The notes beneath the pieces were generated by a model. That model worked only from the letters and a program-made list of their open reading frames with translations, did no database searches and was not told where the DNA came from. Position numbers and translations under genes: made by a program. Positions 24,912-38,237 of a stretch of 49,934 nt of DNA are shown here, in pieces. Position 1 is the stretch's first letter. Each line of letters opens with the position of its first letter. Origin of the DNA: Saccoglossus kowalevskii (lineage: Eukaryota > Hemichordata > Enteropneusta > Harrimaniidae); the NCBI RefSeq assembly GCF_000003605.2, contig NW_003158628.1:1-49934 (forward strand), in the 5' to 3' direction.

Positions 24912-25985
24912 TAGATGCATCTGTTGTATAGCCATTTATAACTGTCAGCTAGATCTAACATCATTGATATATTTAGCCATTTATAACTGTCAGCTAGATC
25001 TAACATCATTGATATATTTAGCCATTTATAACTGTCAGCTAGATCTAACATCATTGATATATTTAGCCATTTATAACTGTCAGCTAGATCTAACATCATT
25101 GATATATTTAGCCATTTATAACTGTCAGCTAGATCTAACATCATTGATATATTTAGCCATTTATAACTGTCAGCTAGACCTAACATCATTGATATATTTA
25201 GCCATTTATAACTGTCAGCTAGACCTAACATCATTGATATATTTAGCCATTTATAACTACCAGCTAGACCTAATATCATTGATATATTTAGCCATTTATA
25301 ACTGTCAGCTAGATCTAACATGATTGATATATTTAGCCATTTATAACTGTTAGCTAGACCTAACATCATTGATATATTTAGCCATGTATAACTGTCAGCT
25401 AGATCTAACATCATTGATATATTTAGCCATTTATAACTGTCAGCTAGATCTAACATCATTGATATATTTAGCCATATATAGCTGTCAGCTAGATCTAACA
25501 TCATTGATGTATTTAGCCATTTATAACTGTCAGCTAGATCTACCATCATTGATATATTCAGCCATTTATAACTGTCAGCTGGATCTAACATCATTGATAT
25601 ATTTAGCAATTTTATAACTGTCAGCTAGATCTAACATCATTGATATATTTAGCCATTTATAACTGTCAGCTAGATCTAACATCATTGATATATTTAGCCA
25701 TTTATAGCTGTCAGCTAGATCTAACATCATTGATGTATTTAGCCATTTATAACTGTCAGCTAGATCTACCATCATTGATATATTCAGCCATTTATAACTG
25801 TCAGCTGGATCTAACATCATTGATATATTTAGCAATTTATAACTGTCAGCTGGATCTAACATCATTGATATATTTAGCCATTTATAACTGTCAGCTAGAT
25901 CTAACATCATTGGTATATTTAGCCATTTATAACTGTCAGCTAGATCTAACATCATTGATATATTTAGCCATTTATAACTGTCAGC
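24912..25985 (+). repeat. 38-bp-led segment, 1074 bp; expanded copy of 902-1749
   Basis: Markers match 902-1749 at a constant offset of 24,010, including CATGATTG with the TAGC ending. The block AGCTG, GATGTATTT, CTACC/ATTCAG, G occurs twice here (25400-25625 and 25626-25850), adding exactly 226 bp. It ends GGTA (25896) and plain. Confidence 0.92.
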
Positions 25986-26248
25986 TAGGCGCATCTGTTG
26001 TATAGCCATTTATAACTGTCAGCTAGATCTACCATCATTGATATATTTAGCCATTTATAACTGTCAGCTGGATCTAACATCATTGATATATTTAGCCATT
26101 TATAACTGTCAGCTGGATCTAACATCATTGATATATTTAGCCATTTATAACTGTCAGCTAGATCTAACATCATTGGTATATTTAGCCATTTATAACTATC
26201 AGCTAGATCTAACATCATTGATATATTTAGCCATTTATAACTGTCAGC
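25986..26248 (+). repeat. Variant 38-bp-led block before HOR-B
   Basis: The leader is TAGGCGCATCTG as at 1750. It is followed by CTACC, two G-type, GGTA with AACTATC, and plain. This is the start of the longest stretch without a 38-bp unit (to 33177). Confidence 0.88.
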
Positions 26249-26289
26249 TGGATCTAACATCATTTGTATAGCCATTTATAACTGTCAGC
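26249..26289 (+). repeat. 41-bp short unit
   Basis: The left part is that of a G-type monomer (TGGATCTAACATCATT); the right part, TTGTATAGCC, is that of the 38-bp unit. It stands exactly where a 38-bp unit would precede HOR-B. Confidence 0.9.
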
Positions 26290-26920
26290 TAGATCTAACA
26301 TCATTGATATATTTAGCCATTTTATAACTGTCAGCTAGATCTAACATCATTGATATATTTAGCCATTTATAACCGTCAGCTAGACCTAACATCATTGATA
26401 TATTTAGCCATTTATAACTGTCAGCTGGATCTAACATCATTGATATATTTAGCCATTTATAACTGTCAGCTAGATCTAACATCATTGATATATTTAGCCA
26501 TTTATAACTGTCAGCTAGATCTAACTTCATTGATATATTTAGCCATTTATAACCCTCAGCTTGATCTAACATCATTGATATCCCTAGCCATTTATAACTG
26601 TCAGCTAGATCTAACATCATTGATATATTTAGCCATTTATAACTGTCAGCTAGACCTAACATCATTGATATCCCTAGCCATTTATAACTGTCAGCTAGAC
26701 CTAAGATCATTGATATATTTAGCCATTTATAACTGTCAGCTAGATCTAACATCATTGATATATTTAGCCATTTATAACTGTCAGCTAGATCTAACATCAT
26801 TGATATATTTAGCCATTTATAACTGTCGGCTAGATCTAACATCATTGATATATTTAGCCATTTATAACTATCAGCTAGATCTAACATCATTGATATATTT
26901 AGCCATTTATAACTGTCAGC
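26290..26920 (+). repeat. HOR-B copy 1 (631 bp, 14 units)
   Basis: Order: 46-bp unit, AACCG, C, G, plain, CTTC with AACCCTCAG (26516), TTGAT with CCCT, plain, C with CCCT, AAGATC (26696), plain, CGGC, plain with AACTATC, plain. The same order and length appear at 47351 and 48020. Confidence 0.93.
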
Positions 26921-27459
26921 TGGATCTAACATCATTTGTATAGCCATTTATACTGTCAGCTAGATCTAACATCATTGATATTATTTAGCCCATTTTATAA
27001 CTGTCAGCTAGATCTTAACATCATTGATATATTTAGCCATTTATAAACCGTCAGCTGGATCTAACATCATTGATATATTTAGCCATTTATAACTGTCAGC
27101 TAGATCTAACATCATAGATATATTTAGCCATTTATAACTGTCAGCTAGACCTAACATCATTGATATCCCTGGCCATTTATAACTGTCAGCTAGACCTAAC
27201 ATCATTGATATATTTAGTCATTTATAACTACCAGCTAGACCTAACATCATTGGTATATTTAGCCATTTATAACTACCAGCTAGACCTAACATCATTGATA
27301 TATTTAGCCATTTATAACTGTCAGCTAGATCTAACATCATTGATATATTTAGCCATTTATAACTGTCAGCTAGACCTAACATCATTGATATATTTAGCCA
27401 TTTATAACTGTCAGCTAGACCTAACATCATTGATATATTATCCATTTATAACTGTCAAC
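26921..27459 (+). repeat. Irregular junction with indel cluster
   Basis: A second 41-bp-type unit with a further 1-bp loss (40 bp) is followed by units of 48 and 47 bp containing ATATTATTT, GCCCATTTT, GATCTTAAC and ATAAACCG. Regular C-type monomers with TACCAG resume by 27191. A 44-bp unit with TATTATCC sits at 27416. Confidence 0.88.
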
Positions 27460-30400
27460 TAGATCTAACATCATTGATATATTTAGCCATTTATAACTGT
27501 CAGCTAGAGCTAACATCATTGATATATTTATCCATTTATAACTGTCAGCTATATCTAACATCATTGATATATTTAGCTATTTATAACTGTCAGCTAGATC
27601 TAACATCATTGATATATTTAGCCATTTATAACTGTCAGCTAGATCTAACATCATTGATATATTTAGCCATTTATAACTGTCAGCTTGATCTAACATCATT
27701 GATATATTTAGCCATTTATAACTGTCAGCTAGACCTAACATCATTGATATATTTAGCCATTTATAAATGTCAGCTGGATGTAACATCATTGATATATTTA
27801 GCCATTTATAACTGTCAGGTAGATCTAACATCATTGATATATTTAGCCATTTATAACTGTCAGCTAGACCTAACATCATTGATATACCTAGCCATTTATA
27901 ACTACCAGCTAGATCTAACATCATTGATATACCTAGCCATTTATAACTATCAGCTAGATCTAACATCATTGATATACCTAGCCATTTATAAGTGTCAGCT
28001 AGACCTAACATCATTGATATATTTAGCCATTTATAACTGTCAGCTAGATCTAACATCATTGATATATTTAGCCATTTATAACTGTCAGCTAGATCTAACA
28101 TCATTGATATATTTAGCCTTTTATAACTGTCAGCTAGACCTAACATCATTGATATATTTAGCCATTTATAACTGTCAGCTAGACCTAACATCATTGATAT
28201 ATTTAGCCATTTATAACTACCAGCTAGACCTAACATCATTGATATATTTAGCCATTTATAACTGTCAGCTAGATCTAACATCATTGATATATTTAGCCAT
28301 TTATAACTGTCAGCTAGATCTAACATCATTGATATATTTAGCCATTTATAACTGTCAGCTAGACCTAACATCATTGATATATTTAGCCATTTATAACTGT
28401 CAGCTAGATCTAACATCATTGATATATTTAGCCATTTATAACTGTCAGCTAGATCTAACATCATTGATATATTTAGCCATTTATAACTGTCATCTAGATC
28501 TAACATCATTGATATATTTAGCCATTTATAGCTGTCAGCTAGATCTAACATCATTGATATATTTAGCCATTTATAACTGTCAGCTAGATCTAACATCATT
28601 GATATATTTAGCCATTTATAACTGTCAGCCAGATCTAACATCATTGATATATTTAGCCATTTATAACTGTCAGCTAGACCTAACATCATTGATATATTTA
28701 GCCATTTATAACTGTCAGCTAGACCTAACATCATTGATATATTTAGCCATTTATAACTGTCAGCTGGATCTGACATCATTGATATATTTAGCTATTTATA
28801 ACTGTCAGCTGGATCTAACATCATTGATATATTTAGCCATTTATAACTGTCAGCTAGATCTACCATCATTGATATATTTAGCCATTTATAACTGTCAGCT
28901 GGATCTAACATCATTGATATATTTAGCCATTTATAACTGTCAGCTGGATCTAACATCATTGATATATTTAGCCATTTATAACTGTCAGCTAGATCTAACA
29001 TCATTGGTATATTTAGCCATTTATAACTGTCAGCTAGATCTAACATCATTGATATATTTAGCCATTTATAACTGTCAGCTAGATCTAACATCATTGCTAT
29101 ATTTAGCCATTTATAACTGTCAGCTAGATCTAACATCATTGATATATTTAGCCATTTATAACTGTCAGCTGGATCTAACATCATTGATATATTTAGCCAT
29201 TTATAACTGTCAGCTAGACCTAACATCATTGATATATTTAGCCATTTATAACTACCAGCTAGACCTAACATCATTGATATATTTAGCCATTTACAACTGT
29301 CAGCTAGATCTAACATCATTGATATATTTAGCCATTTATAACTGTCAGCTAGATCTAACATCATTGATATATTTAGCCATTTATAACTGTCAGCTAGATC
29401 TAACATCATTGATATATTTAGCCATTTATAACTGTCAGCTAGACCTAACATCATTGATATATTTAGCCATTTATAACTGTCAGCTAGACCTAACATCATT
29501 GATATATTTAGCCATTTATAACTGTCAGCTGGATCTAACATCATTGATATATTTAGCCATTTATAACTGTCAGCTAGACCTAACATCATTGATATATTTA
29601 GCCATTTATAACTGTCAGCTGGATCTAACATCATTAATATATTTAGCCATTTATAACTGTCAGCTAGATCTAACATCATTGATATATTTAGCCATTTATA
29701 ACTGTCAGCTAGATCTAACATCATTGATATATTTAGCCATTTATAACTGTCAGCTAGATCTAACATCATTGATATATTTAGCCATTTATAACTGTCAGCT
29801 AGACCTAACATCATTGATACATTTAGCCATTTATAACTGTCAGCTGGATCTAACATCATTGATATATTTAGCCATTTATAACTGTCAGGTAGATCTAACA
29901 TCATTGATATATTTAGCCATTTATAACTGTCAGCTAGACCTAACATCATTGATATACCTAGCCATTTATAACTACCAGCTAGATCTAACATCATTGATAT
30001 ACCTAGCCATTTATAACTATCAGCTAGATCTAACATCATTGATATACCTAGCCATTTATAAGTGTCAGCTAGACCTAACATCATTGATATATTTAGCCAT
30101 TTATAACTGTCAGCTAGATCTAACATCATTGATATATTTAGCCATTTATAACTGTCAGCTAGATCTAACGTCATTGATATATTTAGCCATTTATAACTGT
30201 CAGCTAATTCTAACATCATTGATATATTTAGCCATTTATAACTGTCAGCTAGATATAACATCATTGATATATTTAGCCATTTATAACCCTCAGCTGGATC
30301 TAACATCATTGATATCCCTAGCCATTTATAACTGTCAGCTAGATCTAACATCATTGATATAATTAGCCATTTATAACTGTCAGCTAGACCTAACATCATT

Positions 30401-33177
30401 GATATCCCTAGCCATTTATAACTGTCAGCTAGACCTAAGATCATTGATATATTTAGCCATTTATAACTGTCAGCTAGATCTAACATCATTGATATATTTA
30501 GCCATTTATAACTGTCAGCTAGATCTAACATCATTGATATATTTAGCCATTTATAACTGTCGGCTAGATCTAACATCATTGATATATTTAGCCATTTATA
30601 ACTGTCAGCTAGATCTAACATCATTGATATATTTAGCCATTTATAACTGTCAGCTAGACCTAACATCATTGATATATTTAGCCATTTATAACTGTCGGCT
30701 AGATCTAACATCATTGCTATATTTAGCCATTTATAACTGTCAGCTAGATCTAACATCATTGATATATATTTAGCCATTTATAACTGTCAGCTAGATCTAA
30801 CATCATTGATATATTTAGCCATTTATAACTGTCAGCTAGACCTAACATCATTGATATATTTAGCCATTTATAACTGTCAGCTAGACCTAACATCATTGAT
30901 ATATTTAGCCATTTATAACTACCAGCTAGACCTAACATCATTGATATATTTAGCCATTTATAACTGTCAGCTAGATCTAACATCATTGATATATTTAGCC
31001 ATTTATAACTGTCAGCTAGATCTAACATCATTGATATATTTAGCCATTTATAGCTGTCAGCTAGATCTAACATCATTGATATATTTAGCCATTTATAACT
31101 GTCAGCTAGATCTAACATCATTGATATATTTAGCCATTTATAACTGTCAGCTAGATCTAACATCATTGATATATTTAGCCATTTATAACTGTCAGCTAGA
31201 CCTAACATCATTGATATATTTAGCCATTTATAACTGTCAGCTAGACCTAACATCATTGATATATTTAGCCATTTATAACTGTCAGCTAGATCTAACATCA
31301 TTGATATATTTAGCCATTTATAACTGTCAGCTAGACCTAACATCATTGATATATTTAGCCATTTATAACTGTCAGCTGGATCTAACATCATTAATATATT
31401 TAGCCATTTATAACTGTCAGCTAGATCTAACATCATTGATATATTTAGCCATTTATAACTGTCAGCTAGATCTAACATCATTGATATATTTAGCCATTTA
31501 TAACTGTCAGCTAGATCTAACATCATTGATATATTTAGCCATTTATAAATGTCAGCTAGACCTAACATCATTGATATATTTAGCCATTTATAACTGTCAG
31601 CTAGATCTAACATCATTGATATATTTAGCCATTTATAACTGTCAGCTAAATCTAGCATCATTGATATATTTAGCCATTTATAACTGTCAGCTAGATCTAA
31701 CATCATTGATATACCTAGCCATTTATAACTGTCAGCTAGATCTAACATCATTGATATATTTAGCCATTTATAACTGTCGGCTAGATCTAACATCATTGAT
31801 ATATTTAGCCATTTATAACTGTCAGCTAGATCTAACATCATTGATATATTTAGCCATTTATAGCTGTCAGCTAGATCTAACATCATTGATATATTTAGCC
31901 ATTTATAACTACCAGCTAGACCTAACATCATTGATATATTTAGCCATTTATAACTGTCAGCTAGATCTCACATCATTGATATATTTAGCCATTTATAACT
32001 GTCAGCTCGATCTAACATCATTGATATATTTAGCCATTTATAACTGTCAGCTAGATCTAACATCATTGATATATTTAGCCATTTATAACTGTCAGCTAGA
32101 CCTAACATCATTGATATATTTAGCCATTTATAACTGTCAGCTAGACCTAACATCATTGATATATTTAGCCATTTATAACTACCAGCTAGACCTAACATCA
32201 TTGATATATTTAGCCATTTATAACTACCAGCTAGACCTAACATCATTGATATATTTAGCCATTTATAACTGTCAGCTAGATCTAATATCATTGATATATT
32301 TAGCCATTTATAACTGTCAGCTAGATCTAACATCATTTGATATATTTAGCCATTTATAACTGTCGGCTAGATCTAACATCATTGATATATTTAGCCATTT
32401 ATAACTGTCAGCTAGATCTAACATCATTGATATATTTAGCCATTTATAGCTGTCAGCTAGATCTAACATCATTGATATATTTAGCCATTTATAACTACCA
32501 GCTAGACCTAACATCATTGATATATTTAGCCATTTATAACTGTCAGCTAGATCTAACATCATTGATATATTTAGCCATTTATAGCTGTCAGCTAGATCTA
32601 ACATCATTGATATATTTAGCCATTTATAACTACCAGCTAGACCTAACATCATTGATATATTTAGCCATTTATAACTGTCAGCTAGATCTAACATCATTGA
32701 TATATTTAGCCATTTATAACTGTCAGCTGGACCTAACATCATTGATATATTTAGCCATGTATAACTGTCAGCTAGATCTAACATCATTGATATATTTAGC
32801 CATTTATAACTGTCAGCTAGATCTAACATCATTGATATATTTAGCCATTTATAGCTGTCAGCTAGATCTAACATCATTGATATATTTAGCCATTTATAAC
32901 TGTCAGCTAGATCTACCATCATTGATATATTTAGCCATTTATAACTGTCAGCTAGATCTAACATCATTGATATATTTAGCCATTTATAACTGTCAGCTAG
33001 ATCTAACATCATTGATATATTTAGCCATTTATAACTGTCAGCTGGATCTAACATCATTGATATATTTAGCCATTTATAACTGTCAGCTAGATCTAACATC
33101 ATTGGCATATTTAGCCATTTATAACTGTCAGCTAGATCTAACATCATTGATATATTTAGCCATTTATAACTGTCAGC
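27460..33177 (+). repeat. Long stretch lacking 38-bp units
   Basis: About 127 monomers. It holds a five-monomer motif (start after CAGG; ACCT with TACCAG; ACCT with AACTATC; ACCT with AAGTG) at 27820 and again exactly 2,070 bp on at 29890. A block from 28765 is repeated at 37068. A TTAATATATTT monomer is at 29620 and 31377. AAGATC is at 30430, a 47-bp unit at 30745, the TCTCAC/TCGATCT pair near 31969, and a shortened HOR-A at 32728-33132. It ends GGCA (33088) and plain. Confidence 0.88.
32728..33132 (+). repeat. HOR-A, shortened (M8-M12 missing)
   Basis: M1-M7 (GC-type CATGTA, AGCTG, CTACC) are followed directly by one G-type and GGCA, an exact 5-monomer deletion different from the one at 2141. 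Confidence 0.9.
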
Positions 33178-33977
33178 TAGATGCATCTGTTGTATAGCCA
33201 TTTATAACTGTCAGCTAGATCTAACATCATTGATATATTTAGCCATTTATAACTGTCAGCTAGATCTAACATCATTGATATATTTAGCCATTTATAACTG
33301 TCAGCTAGATCTAACATCATTGATATATTTAGCCATTTATAACTGTCAGCTAGATCTAACATTGATATATTTAGCCATTTATAACTGTCAGCTAGATCTA
33401 ACATCATTGATATATTTAGCCATTTATAACTGTCAGCTAGATCTAACATCATTGATATATTTAGCCATTTATAACTGTCAGCTAGACCTAACATCATTGA
33501 TATATTTAGCCATTTATAACTGTCAGCTAGACCTAACATCATTGATATATTTAGCCATTTATAACTACCAGCTAGACCTAACATCATTGATATACTTAGC
33601 CATTTATAACTGTCAGCTAGATCTAACATCATTGATATATTTAGCCATTTATAACTGTCAGCTAGATCTAACATCATTGATATATTTAGCCATTTATAAC
33701 TGTCAGCTAGATCTAACATCATTGATATATTTAGCCATTTATAACTGTCAGCTAGACCTAACATCATTGATATATTTAGCCATTTATAACTGTCAGCTGG
33801 ATCTAACATCATTGATATATTTAGCCATTTATAACTGTCAGCTGGATCTAACATCATTGATATATTTAGCCATTTATAACTGTCAGCTGGATCTAACATC
33901 ATTGATATATTTAGCCATTTATAACTGTCAGCTAGATCTAACATCATTGATATATTTAGCCATTTATAACTGTCAGC
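33178..33977 (+). repeat. 38-bp-led segment, 800 bp, with 3-bp deletion
   Basis: It is 3 bp short of 38 + 17 x 45 because one monomer near 33351 reads CTAACATTGATAT, missing three bases. Later come TACCAG, a unique ATACTTAGCC, three G-type and two plain monomers. Confidence 0.9.
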
Positions 33978-36400
33978 TAGATGCATCTGTTGTATAGCCA
34001 TTTATAACTGTCAGCTAGATCTAACATCATTGATATATTTAGCCATTTATAACTGTCAGCTAGATCTAACATCATTGATATATTTAGCCATTTATAACTG
34101 TCAGCTGGACCTAACATCATTGATATATTTAGCCATGTATAACTGTCAGCTAGATCTAACATCATTGATATATTTAGCCATTTATAACTGTCAGCTAGAT
34201 CTAACATCATTGATATATTTAGCCATTTATAGCTGTCAGCTAGATCTAACATCATTGATATATTTAGCCATTTATAACTGTCAGCTAGATCTACCATCAT
34301 TGATATATTTAGCCATTTATAACTGTCAGCTAGATCTAACATCATTGATATATTTAGCCATTTATAACTGTCAGCTAGATCTAACATCATTGATATATTT
34401 AGCCATTTATAACTGTCAGCTAAATCTAGCATCATTGATATATTTAGCCATTTATAACTGTCAGCTAGATCGAACATCATTGATATATTTAGCCATTTAT
34501 AACTGTCAGCTAGACCTAACATCATTGATATATTTAGCCATTTATAACTGTCAGCTAGACCTAACATCATTGATATATTTAGCCATTTATAACTGTCAGC
34601 TGGATCTAACATCATTGATATATTTAGCCATTTATAACTGTCAGCTGGATCTAACATCATTGATATATTTAGCCATTTATAACTGTCAGCTAGATCTAAC
34701 ATCATTGGCATATTTAGCCATTTATAACTGTCAGCTAGATCTAACATCATTGATATATTTAGCCATTTATAACTGTCAGCTAGATCTAACATCATTGATA
34801 TATTTAGCCATTTATAACTGTCAGCTAGACCTAACATCATTGATATATTTAGCCATTTATAACTGTCGGCTAGATCTAACATCATTGATATATTTAGCCA
34901 TTTATAACTGTCAGCTAGACCTAACATCATTGATATATTTAGCCATATATAACTGTCAGCTAGATCTAACATCATTGATATATTTAGCCATTTATAACTG
35001 TCAGCTAGATCTAACATCATTGATATATTTAGCCATTTATAACTGTCAGCTAGACCTAACATCATTGATATATTTAGCCATTTATAACTGTCAGCTAGAC
35101 CTAACATCATTGATACATTTAGCCATTTATAACTGTCAGCTAGATCTAACATCATTGATATATTTAGCCATTTATAACTGTCAGCTAGATCTAACATCAT
35201 TGATATATTTAGCCATTTATAACTGTCAGCTAAATCTAGCATCATTGATATATTTAGCCATTTATAACTGTCAGCTAGATCGAACATCATTGATATATTT
35301 AGCCATTTATAACTGTCAGCTAGACCTAACATCATTGATATATTTAGCCATTTATAACTGTCAGCTAGACCTAACATCATTGATATATTTAGCCATTTAT
35401 AACTGTCAGCTGGATCTAACATCATTGATATATTTAGCCATTTATAACTGTCAGCTGGATCTAACATCATTGATATATTTAGCCATTTATAACTGTCAGC
35501 TAGATCTAACATCATTGGCATATTTAGCCATTTATAACTGTCAGCTAGATCTAACATCATTGATATATTTAGCCATTTATAACTGTCAGCTATACCTAAC
35601 ATCATTGATATATTTAGCCATTTATAACTGTCAGCTAGATCTAACATCATTGATATATTTATCCATTTATAACTGTCAGCTAGATCTAACATCATTGATA
35701 TATTTAGCCATTTATAACTGTCAGCTAGATCTAACATCATTGATATATTTAGCCATTTATAACTGTCAGCTAGATCTAACATCATTGATATATTTAGCCA
35801 TTTATAACTGTCAGCTAGACCTAACATCATTGATATATTTAGCCATTTATAACTGTCAGCTAGACCTAACATCATTGATATATTTAGCCATTTATAACTG
35901 TCAGCTAGACCTAACATCATTGATATATTTAGCCATTTATAACTGTCAGCTAGATCTAACATCATTGATATATTTAGCCATTTATAACTGTCAGCTAGAC
36001 CTAACATCATTGATATATTTAGCCATTTATAACTGTCAGGAAGATCTAATATCATTGATATATTTAGCCATTTATAACTGTCAGCTAGACCTAACATCAT
36101 TGATATATTTAGCCATTTATAACTGTCAGGTAGATCTAACATCATTGATATATTTAGCCATTTATAACTGTCAGCTAGACCTAACATCATTGATATACCT
36201 AGCCATTTATAACTGTCAGCTGGATCTAACATCATTGATATATTTAGCCATTTATAACTGTCAGCTGGATCTAACATCATTGATATATTTAGCCATTTAT
36301 AACTGTCAGCTAGATCTAACATCATTGGCATATTTAGCCATTTATAACTGTCAGCTAGATCTAACATCATTGATATATTTAGCCATTTATAACTGTCAGC
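33978..36400 (+). repeat. 38-bp-led segment, 2423 bp (38 + 53 x 45)
   Basis: Complete HOR-A (34106-34735), CGGC near 34866, second HOR-A half from 35231, TATACC (35591), ATCCATTT (35661), a unique CAGGAAGATC near 36039, CAGG near 36130, then G, G, GGCA (36311), plain. It is closely similar to the first 1.5 kb of the 44264 segment. Confidence 0.92.
34106..34735 (+). repeat. HOR-A, complete
   Basis: All 14 markers, 128 bp after the 38-bp unit at 33978. This spacing is identical at 2013/2141, 12838/12966 and 44264/44392. Confidence 0.93.
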
Positions 36401-38237
36401 TAGATGCATCTGTTGTATAGCCATTTATAACTGTCAGCTAGATCTAACATCATTGATATATTTAGCCATTTATAACTGTCAGCTAGATCTAACATCATTG
36501 ATATATTTAGCCATTTATAACTGTCAGCTAGATCTAACATCATTGATATATTTAGCCATTTATAACTGTCAGCTAGACCTAACATCATTGATATATTTAG
36601 CCATGTATAACTGTCAGCTAGATCTAACATCATTGATATATTTAGCCATTTATAACTGTCAGCTGGATCTAACATCATTGATATATTTAGCCATTTATAA
36701 CTGTCAGCTAGATCTAACATCATTGATATATTTAGCCATTTATAACTGTCAGCTAGATCTAACTTCATTGATATATTTAGCCATTTATAACCCTCAGCTT
36801 GATCTAACATCATTGATATCCCTAGCCATTTATAACTGTCAGCTAGATCTAACATCATTGATATATTTAGCCATTTATAACTGTCAGCTAGACCTAACAT
36901 CATTGATATCCCTAGCCATTTATAACTGTCAGCTAGACCTAAGATCATTGATATATTTAGACATTTATAACTGTCAGCTAGATCTAACATCATTGATATA
37001 TTTAGCCATTTATAACTGTCAGCTGGATCTAACATCATGATATATTTAGCCATTTATAACTGTCAGCTGGATCTGACATCATTGATATATTTAGCTATTT
37101 ATAACTGTCAGCTGGATCTAACATCATTGATATATTTAGCCATTTATAACTGTCAGCTAGATCTACCATCATTGATATATTTAGCCATTTATAACTGTCA
37201 GCTGGATCTAACATCATTGATATATTTAGCCATTTATAACTGTCAGCTGGATCTAACATCATTGATATATTTAGCCATTTATAACTGTCAGCTAGATCTA
37301 ACATCATTGGTATATTTAGCCATTTATAACTGTCAGCTAGATCTAACATCATTGATATATTTAGCCATTTATAACTGTCAGCTAGATCTAACATCATTGC
37401 TATATTTAGCCATTTATAACTGTCAGCTAGATCTAACATCATTGATATATTTAGCCATTTATAACTGTCAGCTAGATCTAACATCATTGATATATTTAGC
37501 CATTTATAACTGTCAGCTAGACCTAACATCATTGATATATTTAGCCATTTATAACTACCAGCTAGACCTAACATCATTGATATATTTAGCCATTTACAAC
37601 TGTCAGCTAGATCTAACATCATTGATATATTTAGCCATTTATAACTGTCAGCTAGATCTAACATCATTGATATATTTAGCCATTTATAACTGTCAGCTAG
37701 ATCTAACATCATTGATATATTTAGCCATTTATAACTGTCAGCTAAACCTAACATCATTGATATATTTAGCCATTTATAACTGTCAGCTAGACCTAACATC
37801 ATTGATATATTTAGCCATTTATAACTGTCAGCTGGATCTAACACCATTGATATATTTAGCCATTTATAACTGTCAGCTGGATCTAACATCATTGATATAT
37901 TTAGCCATTTATAACTGTCAGCTAGATCTAACATCATTGATATATTTAGCCATTTATAACTGTCAGCTAGATCTAACATCATTGATATATTTAGCCATTT
38001 ATAACTGTCAGCTAGATCTAACATCATTGATATATTTAGCCATTTATAACTGTCAGCTAGACCTAACATCATTGATATATTTAGCCATTTATAACTGTCA
38101 TCTAGATCTAACATCATTGATATATTTAGCCATTTATAACTGTCAGCTAGATCTAACATCATTGGCATATTTAGCCATTTATAACTGTCAGCTAGATCTA
38201 ACATCATTGATATATTTAGCCATTTATAACTGTCAGC
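36401..38237 (+). repeat. 38-bp-led segment, 1837 bp; HOR-B-like then duplicated block
   Basis: The first part has the HOR-B order (CTTC/AACCCTCAG at 36754, TTGAT/CCCT, C/CCCT, AAGATC at 36934). A 44-bp unit (CATCATGATAT, 37024) precedes a block from 37068 that matches 28765 onward at an offset of 8,303. It ends GGCA (38148) and plain. Confidence 0.9.

Noticed and set aside
26921-27055. An inserted foreign element at the irregular junction
   Set aside because: All bases still align to monomers with 1-bp indels; no non-satellite sequence is present.
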